Shown piece by piece: positions 58,024 through 64,000 of a stretch of 64,000 bases of DNA. Made by a program: the position numbers and the translations under genes. Origin of the DNA: Paenacidovorax monticola (lineage in GTDB: Bacteria > Pseudomonadota > Gammaproteobacteria > Burkholderiales > Burkholderiaceae_C); NCBI RefSeq assembly GCF_014489595.1, contig NZ_CP060790.1, positions 3,906,001 through 3,970,000 on the forward strand, written 5' to 3'. How positions within the stretch are numbered: the stretch's first letter is position 1; every line of letters starts with the position of its first letter. The notes beneath the pieces were generated by a model. It searched no databases, had not been told where the DNA came from, and saw only the letters and a program-made list of their open reading frames with translations.

Positions 58024-58067
58024 AGTGCAGCTGCTCTGTTGCCAGGGGCTGCAGGGGCGGTCATTGC

Positions 58068-58092
58068 AAAAAAAAGAGGCCAAATTGGCCTC
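58068..58092 (-). terminator. Rho-independent terminator of fliC1
   Basis: On the minus strand GAGGCC-AATTT-GGCCTC (the arms may extend by two A-T pairs) is followed by eight T residues, 62 bases after the fliC1 stop codon. This is a classical terminator and separates fliC1 from motA. Next to it, GCGCCA at 58110 pairs with TGGCGC at 58136 as a second, larger hairpin. Confidence 0.85.
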
Positions 58093-58154
58093 CAGTGCTT
58101 GCGAAGATTGCGCCATAAGCTCCTTTTTTCATAGCTGGCGCGCCATGCTCCGGG

Positions 58155-59717
58155 TCAACCCTTGAGCAGGGCCAGCACGCCTTGCGGAATCTGGTTGGCC
58201 TGGGCGACCATGGCGGTGCCGGCCTGCTGCAGGATCTGGGTGCGCGACAGGTTGGCGGTTTCGGCCGCGAAGTCGGCATCCTGGATGCGGCTGCGCGAGG
58301 CGGACATGTTCTCCGAGGACACGTTCAGGTTGGCGATGGCGGTTTCGAAGCGCGACTGCAGGGCGCCGTAGTTGGCGCGCTGGCCGCTGATGGCCGCAAT
58401 GGCGGAGTCCACGATGGCCAGAGTGCGGTTGGCGCCGTCCACGGTGCTCACGTCCATGTTCTGCACGGTCTGGATCTGGCTGCCCGCAGCGGTCGCGATG
58501 TTCAAAAAGCCTGTTCCAGCCGCAGCGCCGTTTGTATCCACGGCGCTGAAAGACTTGGACGAATCCAGCGTGAGCTGGCCCGTGACCACCAGATCGTTGG
58601 TACCGAAGGCGCCCGCGCCGTTCTGGCCGGCAATGGCGGCGCCCGCACCGCCCACCAGGGCCCCGCCCGAGGGGTCGGTCACGGTGATGGTGTTGGCGGC
58701 CACCGAGTCGTTCAGCAGGTGGATGTCGTTGCCCGAGGCGTTCGTCAGGATCAGGCCTGTGCCCGTGTCGTTCACGCGGGCCGTCACGCCGGTCTTGGCC
58801 GATGCGTCGTTGAAAGCCTTGGCGGCATCGCCCAGGCCATCGTTGTTGAGCGCGCTCACCGTGAACGAAATCGTCACGGCCTGGCCTGTGCCATTGTCCG
58901 ATGCCAGCTTGAGGGTGTACGAACTGCCAGCCGTGAGGCCGGACAGCCCCAATTCGGTACGTGCCGTGGCGTTCACGCCGGTCTTTTCGGTCTGGGCGTT
59001 GACCAGTGCTGCCAGATCCTTGGCGGAGGCACCTGCGGCATAGGGGATGGCCTGGCTGCCGTAGGCGCCGTTGACCGTCAGAGTGCCCGCGGCGATGTTC
59101 GACGAGCCCACCTTGCCCTGTGCCACGATGGCATTGGCCGTGCTGCCCAGCGTCAGGTCGCCGGCGCCGCCCGTGGTCGTGGCTGCCTTGCCGCCGATGC
59201 GGTAGTTGCCATACGCATTGGTGCTGAAGTTGGACGAGGTGGCCGTGATGGTCTGGTTGGCATTGGCGCCCACCTGGAAGGCGGCGCTCGTGAAGGAGCC
59301 GTCCAGCAGCTTGCGGCCGTTGAATTCGGTGGTCTTGGCGATGCGGTCCAGTTCGGCGGTGAGCTGGTTCACTTCGGCGTTCAGGGCCTGGCGGTCCGAG
59401 GCGCTGTTGGTGGCGTTGGCCGACTGCACCGCCAGTTCACGCACGCGCTGCAGGATGTTGCCGGCGCCTGCCAGCGCACCTTCGGCCACCTGGGCCAGCG
59501 AGATGCCGTCGTTGGCGTTGCGCGCGGCCTGGGTCATGCCGCGGATTTGTGTAGTAAATCGCTCGGAAATGGCCAGGCCGGCGGCGTCGTCCTTGGCGCT
59601 GTTGATGCGCAGGCCCGACGACAGGCGCTGGATGGAGGTGTTCAGCGAGGACTGGCTGATGCCCAGGTTGCGCTGGGCGGTCAGCGAAGCGATGTTGGTG
59701 TTGATTGTCGATGCCAT
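58155..59717 (-). CDS. fliC: Flagellin FliC, copy 1
   Basis: 520 residues. The conserved N-terminal D0/D1 helices ([20 protein letters not shown], then [20 protein letters not shown]) and C-terminal helices ([20 protein letters not shown]) flank a Gly/Ala/Thr-rich central domain. It is the paralogue of the divergent flagellin at 60051. The segment for codons 87-204 is identical in DNA. After it the two differ ([20 protein letters not shown] here). A ribosome-binding site (CAGGAG) lies before the ATG. No convincing sigma-28 promoter is seen upstream. Confidence 0.95.
   Translation of the reverse strand: MASTINTNIASLTAQRNLGISQSSLNTSIQRLSSGLRINSAKDDAAGLAISERFTTQIRGMTQAARNANDGISLAQVAEGALAGAGNILQRVRELAVQSANATNSASDRQALNAEVNQLTAELDRIAKTTEFNGRKLLDGSFTSAAFQVGANANQTITATSSNFSTNAYGNYRIGGKAATTTGGAGDLTLGSTANAIVAQGKVGSSNIAAGTLTVNGAYGSQAIPYAAGASAKDLAALVNAQTEKTGVNATARTELGLSGLTAGSSYTLKLASDNGTGQAVTISFTVSALNNDGLGDAAKAFNDASAKTGVTARVNDTGTGLILTNASGNDIHLLNDSVAANTITVTDPSGGALVGGAGAAIAGQNGAGAFGTNDLVVTGQLTLDSSKSFSAVDTNGAAAGTGFLNIATAAGSQIQTVQNMDVSTVDGANRTLAIVDSAIAAISGQRANYGALQSRFETAIANLNVSSENMSASRSRIQDADFAAETANLSRTQILQQAGTAMVAQANQIPQGVLALLKG
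59106..59458 (-). repeat. 353-bp inverted repeat, left arm (inside fliC1)
   Basis: Compared base by base, this arm is the exact reverse complement of 60310-60662, over 353 bases without a mismatch. Both arms start at nucleotide 260 of their flagellin gene, so recombination between them would keep the reading frame. 851 bases separate the arms. Confidence 0.97.
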
Positions 59718-60050
59718 TGCGGGACTCCTGCAGGGCTGAAAACAAACATTTCTGCCGGTTCAAGCGCTACCCCTCCGGCGGACTTTTTGGGAACGATGGA
59801 GGGATTGTGGGGAGCCAAGGGGGAGGGGGTGCCCGGATAAGACGCCAAAAAACCCTTCAATCCGTGCGTTTGTGTCTAAAGTTTTCCAAGCACGACCCGA
59901 AAACACTTTCAACGGGCCGTTTGAAACAAGAAGTGACGACCCGCCGTTCAACAGAAGGCCTGCCTGGGCGCTGTGAACCCTGTGGCCAGAAGGTTCTGGG
60001 CCCAGTTGGCGGCAACGCCATATCTAGTCAGTTCTTTTAGGAGATTTGTA
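59718..60050. other. fliC1-fliC2 divergent intergenic region
   Basis: 333 bases without a gene. It holds one clear sigma-28 promoter pointing to fliC2 and ribosome-binding sites at both ends (CAGGAG for fliC1, AGGAGA for fliC2). Toward fliC1 only a poor candidate was found (CATCGTTC-N11-GCCGGAGG). The middle has G-rich runs around 59815. Confidence 0.7.
59877..59903 (+). promoter_or_regulatory. Sigma-28 (FliA) promoter of fliC2
   Basis: TAAAGTTT-N11-CCCGAAAA matches the consensus TAAAGTTT-N11-GCCGATAA with a perfect -35 part, exact spacing, and six of eight bases in the -10 part. It gives a 5' leader of about 140 bases before the fliC2 start, ending in the ribosome-binding site AGGAGA. Confidence 0.85.
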
Positions 60051-61616
60051 ATGGCTTCCACCATCAACACCAACGTCGCCTCGTTGACCGCCCAGCGCAA
60101 CCTGGGCATCAGCCAGACCTCGCTGAACACCTCCATCCAGCGCCTGTCGTCGGGCCTGCGCATCAACAGCGCCAAGGACGACGCTGCCGGCCTGGCCATT
60201 TCCGAGCGTTTCACGAGCCAGATCCGCGGCCTGAACCAGGCGGTGCGCAATGCCAACGACGGTGTTTCGCTGGCCCAGACGGCCGAAGGCGCGCTCAAGA
60301 GCTCGGGCGACATCCTGCAGCGCGTGCGTGAACTGGCGGTGCAGTCGGCCAACGCCACCAACAGCGCCTCGGACCGCCAGGCCCTGAACGCCGAAGTGAA
60401 CCAGCTCACCGCCGAACTGGACCGCATCGCCAAGACCACCGAATTCAACGGCCGCAAGCTGCTGGACGGCTCCTTCACGAGCGCCGCCTTCCAGGTGGGC
60501 GCCAATGCCAACCAGACCATCACGGCCACCTCGTCCAACTTCAGCACCAATGCGTATGGCAACTACCGCATCGGCGGCAAGGCAGCCACGACCACGGGCG
60601 GCGCCGGCGACCTGACGCTGGGCAGCACGGCCAATGCCATCGTGGCACAGGGCAAGGTGGGCAGCTCGGCCATCACGGGCGGTGACATCACCATCAATGG
60701 CGCCTATGGCTCCGCTACGGTGGCCATCGGTGTGGGCGATTCCGCCAAGACGGCTGCGGCTGCGGTGAACGCCCAGACCGAAAAGACCGGCGTGAGCGCC
60801 ACGGCACGTACCGAAGTGGGCCTGTCCGGCCTCACGGCTGGCAGCTCCTACACCCTCAAGCTGGCATCGGACAATGCCACGGGTCAGGCTGTCACCATCT
60901 CGTTCACGGTGGGCGCCACGCTCAACGCCGACGGTCTGAGCGATGCCGCCAAGGCTTTCAACGACGCATCGGCCAAGACCGGTGTGACGGCCCGCGTGAA
61001 CGACACGGGCACGGGCCTCGTCCTGACGAACGCCTCGGGCAACGACATCCACCTGCTGAACGACTCGGTGGCCGCCAACACGATCAACGTGACGGATGCG
61101 GCTGGTGGCGCCCTGGTGGGCGGTGCGGGTGCCGCCATTGCCGGCCAGGCCGGTGCGGGCGCTTTCGGTACCAACGATCTGGTGGTCACGGGCCAGCTCA
61201 CGCTGGATTCGTCCAAGTCGTTCAGTGCGGTGGATGCCGGTGGCGCTGCCGCAGGTGGCGGCTTCCTGAACGTGGCTACCTCGGCAGCCAGCCAGATGCA
61301 GACCGTGCAGAACATGGACGTGAGCACCGTGGACGGCGCCAACCGCACGCTGGCCATCGTGGATGCCGCTCTGTCGGCCATCAGCGGCCAGCGCGCCAGC
61401 TACGGCGCCCTGCAGTCGCGCTTTGAAACCACGGTGAACAACCTGCAAAGCACGTCGGAAAACATGTCCGCCTCGCGCAGCCGCATCCAGGACGCCGACT
61501 TCGCGGCCGAAACCGCCAACCTGTCGCGCGCCCAGATCCTGCAGCAGGCCGGCACCGCCATGGTCGCCCAGGCCAACCAGCTGCCCCAGGGTGTGCTGGC
61601 CCTGCTGCGCGGCTAA
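60051..61616 (+). CDS. fliC: Flagellin FliC, copy 2
   Basis: 521 residues. The termini match copy 1 closely; N-terminal differences include [12 protein letters not shown] and [12 protein letters not shown]. The central domain differs mainly after codon 204 ([20 protein letters not shown]). The C-terminal helices are complete. It is preceded by a strong sigma-28 promoter and followed by a terminator-like hairpin, then fliD. It is therefore the copy most likely expressed in the orientation shown. ATG at 60051 has a good AGGAGA site. Confidence 0.95.
   Translation: MASTINTNVASLTAQRNLGISQTSLNTSIQRLSSGLRINSAKDDAAGLAISERFTSQIRGLNQAVRNANDGVSLAQTAEGALKSSGDILQRVRELAVQSANATNSASDRQALNAEVNQLTAELDRIAKTTEFNGRKLLDGSFTSAAFQVGANANQTITATSSNFSTNAYGNYRIGGKAATTTGGAGDLTLGSTANAIVAQGKVGSSAITGGDITINGAYGSATVAIGVGDSAKTAAAAVNAQTEKTGVSATARTEVGLSGLTAGSSYTLKLASDNATGQAVTISFTVGATLNADGLSDAAKAFNDASAKTGVTARVNDTGTGLVLTNASGNDIHLLNDSVAANTINVTDAAGGALVGGAGAAIAGQAGAGAFGTNDLVVTGQLTLDSSKSFSAVDAGGAAAGGGFLNVATSAASQMQTVQNMDVSTVDGANRTLAIVDAALSAISGQRASYGALQSRFETTVNNLQSTSENMSASRSRIQDADFAAETANLSRAQILQQAGTAMVAQANQLPQGVLALLRG
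60310..60662 (+). repeat. 353-bp inverted repeat, right arm (inside fliC2)
   Basis: Exact reverse complement of 59106-59458. It covers codons 87-204 of fliC2, from the D1 region into the start of the central domain. The flanking codons differ between the two genes, so the identity is sharply bounded, which is the mark of gene conversion or recurrent recombination. Confidence 0.97.
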
Positions 61617-61666
61617 GGCCAATCAGGGACTGGACTCCTGAGGGGTTCAGCCCCATGATCCATGAG

Positions 61667-61694
61667 GGCGGTGGCGATGGAGATCGCCGCCGCC
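61667..61694 (+). terminator. Strong hairpin after fliC2
   Basis: GGCGGTGGCGAT-GGAG-ATCGCCGCCGCC, a 12-bp stem with one G-T pair, 50 bases after the fliC2 stop. It is followed by TTGTCGCTT, not a full T-run. It probably ends or attenuates the flagellin transcript before fliD. Confidence 0.65.
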
Positions 61695-61835
61695 TTGTCG
61701 CTTGGCAAAGTCTGGGTGACCTTGTAGATTGGCGGTGTTCTGGGGTGCTTTTTGGCGCGATGTCCCCGGCCCCCGGCTTGGATAATCCTCGTTGATTGAT
61801 ACCAACCCAACAACGCGCTTTCCAGGAGGTGGAAC

Positions 61836-63283
61836 ATGGCTAGCTTTTCGTCGATAGGTCTTGGCCTGGGAGGTGGCGTGGATGTCAACAAGCTCATCCA
61901 GTCCTCCGTCGATGCCGTGCGGATTCCCATCACCAAGGCCAACGGCCTGAGCGATCAGGGCAAGCTGGTCCAGGCGAAGATCTCCACGTTCGGGCAGATC
62001 AAGTCGCTGGTGTCCACCCTGTCGGATGCAGTGAGCAAGCTCACGAGCGTGACCGGCTGGAATGCGGTGAGCGCCACGTCGTCGAATACGGCCGCCGTGA
62101 CGGCTTCGGCCACGGGGGCACGGTTGCCACGTCATTCAGTGTGGAAGTGCAGGGGCTGGCGAAAGCCCAGAACACCACGTCCGCTGCCATGCTTCCCGTC
62201 GGGGGGGTGATCGGCGCGGGTACGTTGCGCCTGGAGTCGGGCAAGTGGAGCGGAACGCCCGCCACTTTCAACCCGAGCGCGGCCAACCCGGTGGACATCA
62301 CCATCAGCGCCACCGACAAGCTGTCGGACATTGCGGGAAAGATCAACGGCGCCAAGGCCGGAGTCACGGCCACGATTCTGTCCGATGCCTCCGGCGAGCG
62401 TTTGCTGCTGCGCAGCAAGACCACGGGGGAGGATGCCGGTTTCCGCGTTTCCGTGACGGACACGGACGGCAACAACACGGACGCCGCAGGACTGTCGCGC
62501 CTGGTGTCGGGGGCAACCACCGACTATGCGCTCAATGCCAAGGCCACAGTGAACGGCATTGCCGTGACTTCCGCATCGAATACCTTCACGAATACGGTGG
62601 CTGGCGTGACGTTCAATGCCCTGCAGGTGACGACGGCGCCCGTGGAAATCTCGGTGGCCAAAGACACGACGGCAGTCAAGAAGAACATCGATGATTTCGT
62701 CAAGGCCTACAACGCCGTGAACCAGGCGCTCAACGAGATCACGAGATACGACAAAGAAACCAAGACCGCCGGGCTGTTGCAGGGCGATGCGACCGCGGTG
62801 GCGCTGCAGAACACGCTGCGCTCGGCGCTGCGCTCGGTGGCCTCGGGCTCGGATGGGGCCTTTCGCTCGCTGTCGGATGTGGGCGTCGTGTCGGCAGGCG
62901 GCCTGGGGCAGCTGGCTCCCACGGGCGATCTGTCGGTGGACACGACCAAGCTCAACAAGGCGCTGGAGAACCCCGATGCCATGAAGGCATTTTTCCGTGG
63001 GGCGGATGGTGGCAGCGTGAGCGATGGCGTGGCGGGCAAGATCAAGGCGGTGACCGACAAGTTGCTGGCCTCGGACGGCTATTTCGCCAGCAAGGACAAG
63101 CAGCTGCAGAACGCGCTGAAGCTGAACACCAAGGAAATCCAGCGCATCGAGGACCGTGCCGACAGCACGGAAACCAGCCTCAAGGCGCGCTACACGGCGC
63201 TGGACTCCCAGATGAGCAAGCTCAATGCGCTCAACGCCTACATTGCGCAGCAGGTGACGACCTGGAACAAGTCCTCGGGCTGA
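61836..63283 (+). CDS. fliD: Flagellar filament cap protein FliD (one apparent frameshift)
   Basis: About 482 residues when restored. The start MASFSSIGLGLGGGVDVNKL is conserved. The frame breaks at the G5 run 62114-62118; one more G restores TASATGGTVATSFSVEVQGL. The remainder includes the conserved C-terminal part (YTALDSQMSKLNALNAYIAQ, ending QVTTWNKSSG). FliD forms the cap under which flagellin polymerises. A good ribosome-binding site (AGGAGG) precedes the ATG. No clear promoter was recognised just upstream. Confidence 0.94.
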
Positions 63284-63285
63284 CC

Positions 63286-63312
63286 TTCAGTTTTCGGGCC
63301 CCGTGCCGATAA
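63286..63312 (+). promoter_or_regulatory. Sigma-28 (FliA) promoter of fliST
   Basis: TTCAGTTT-N11-GCCGATAA: the -10 part is a perfect match and the -35 part matches at six of eight positions, with exact spacing. It lies between the fliD stop and the fliS start (63343), so fliS and fliT can be transcribed apart from fliD. Confidence 0.8.
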
Positions 63313-63342
63313 TTGAAGTAGTCAATCCAAGGAACACACGCC

Positions 63343-63798
63343 ATGTTCAGTCCCTTCAACCCCCGTTCCGCATCCGCCTACCAGCGGATCAATGTGGAAA
63401 CCAGCATGCACACGATCGACCAGCATCAGCTGGTCAGTCTGCTGTATGAGGGTGTGCTGAGTTCCATTGCCACGGCGCGCGGCGCCATGGCGCGTGGTGA
63501 CGTGCTGACCAAATGCAACAGCATCTCCAAGGCGATCCGCATTCTGGAAGAGGGGCTCAGCACGGCGCTGGACCGGGAGGAGGGCGGCGTCCTGGCGGAG
63601 AACCTCGGGGCGCTTTACGACTATTGCCTGCACCGCCTGATCCTGGCCAATGCCCGCAACGACGACGCCCTGATGGAGGAGGTCATGCGGCTGATCGAGC
63701 CTATCGCCCAAGGCTGGAACGAAATCAAGAAAACCGGTGCCCTCGCTGCCGCCGTGGCGGAGCGCCCCGAATCGCGCCCCGTGATGGCGGAGGCCTGA
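63343..63798 (+). CDS. fliS: Flagellin export chaperone FliS
   Basis: 151 residues, mostly helical. It starts MFSPFNPRSASAYQRINVET, followed by DQHQLVSLLYEGVLSSIATA, the family's flagellin-binding region. The end is a flexible Glu/Ala-rich tail. It binds the C-terminal helix of flagellin in the cytosol and prevents premature polymerisation. It follows its own sigma-28 promoter and precedes fliT by four bases. Confidence 0.94.
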   Translation: MFSPFNPRSASAYQRINVETSMHTIDQHQLVSLLYEGVLSSIATARGAMARGDVLTKCNSISKAIRILEEGLSTALDREEGGVLAENLGALYDYCLHRLILANARNDDALMEEVMRLIEPIAQGWNEIKKTGALAAAVAERPESRPVMAEA

Positions 63799-63802
63799 AG
63801 CC

Positions 63803-64000
63803 ATGCCCGAAATGCTGATCGATTACTACAAGGCCATTGAAGACAGCAGTGCCAAGATGCTGGAGGCCGCCAAGCTCAAGGATTGGGATGGCGTGGTGCG
63901 CTACGAAGGCGCCTGCGCGGTGCTGATCGAGCAGCTGCGCCACAAGTCGCAGCAGGAAGAGCTGTTGCCCGAGCATCGCCGCGAGAAGATGCGCATCATG
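63803..64000 (+). CDS. fliT: Flagellar protein FliT, N-terminal part
   Basis: 66 codons up to the window end. MPEMLIDYYKAIEDSSAKML then EAAKLKDWDGVVRYEGACAV matches the helical FliT chaperone for FliD, which also modulates flagellar gene expression in enteric bacteria. The call rests on position after fliS and this helical start, because FliT sequences are poorly conserved. The rest lies outside the window. Confidence 0.8.
   Translation, partial: MPEMLIDYYKAIEDSSAKMLEAAKLKDWDGVVRYEGACAVLIEQLRHKSQQEELLPEHRREKMRIM

Noticed and set aside
59718..60050. Sigma-28 promoter for fliC1 (CATCGTTC-N11-GCCGGAGG)
   Set aside because: Only 4 of 8 and 5 of 8 positions match the consensus, no better than chance in this composition.

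Overview
The window is GC-rich DNA from a betaproteobacterium. It is most likely a member of the Comamonadaceae close to Acidovorax, judging by the Bug/TctC solute-binding proteins, the lateral IclR and MocR regulators, the intergenic AGCTATCAA-type motifs and the flagellar gene order. This assignment is inference from gene content; no rRNA gene is present. No tRNA, CRISPR array, phage or complete insertion sequence was seen.

Left part, 1-12.7 kb: housekeeping and accessory metabolic genes. These are the end of an IclR regulator, metY, a CoA-binding protein, a DsbD thiol-disulfide reductase with a small membrane protein, an AlaX-type tRNA editing protein, a Bug protein, a quinone-reductase-like dehydrogenase with a divergent LysR regulator, a DUF1569 protein, a creatininase-family hydrolase, a VOC protein, an uncharacterised protein and a histidine phosphatase.

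Middle part, 12.7-25.2 kb: an IclR-controlled catabolic block on the plus strand. It holds a thiolase-like protein lacking the usual nucleophilic Cys, a DUF35 partner, a Bug protein, an ADP-forming acyl-CoA synthetase, an acyl-CoA dehydrogenase, an SDR and an APH-fold kinase. It meets a minus-strand group of a PRISE-type reductase, an ABC solute-binding protein and a cyclase-family hydrolase. The kinase, dehydrogenase, SDR and synthetase set resembles the logic of 4-hydroxyacid (levulinate-type) catabolism. From 25.4 to 33.1 kb lies a minus-strand array of exporters (two LysE, one EamA), a threonine dehydratase-like enzyme, two PhzF proteins, a VOC protein, a GST and an aminotransferase. A MocR regulator with clear operator repeats is divergent from it.

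Right part, 34.7-64 kb: a flagellar and motility region. On the minus strand are flgBCDEFGHIJKL followed by an HDOD protein, and motAB-cheYZ-flhBAFG-fliA. On the plus strand are flgAMN and fliC2-fliD-fliS-fliT, the last cut by the window end. Two flagellin genes lie head to head and share a perfect 353-bp inverted repeat in their coding sequences. Good sigma-28 promoters lie before flgM, fliC2 and fliS. A 269-bp MITE-like element with 32-bp terminal inverted repeats sits between flhG and fliA.

A technical point matters throughout. Fifteen otherwise intact genes carry 19 single-base losses, all in short G/C runs, including core flagellar genes (flgE alone has three). Restoring one base restores the full family protein every time. 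I read these as sequencing errors, not pseudogenes; coordinates are given for the full genes and the break points are listed in each entry.
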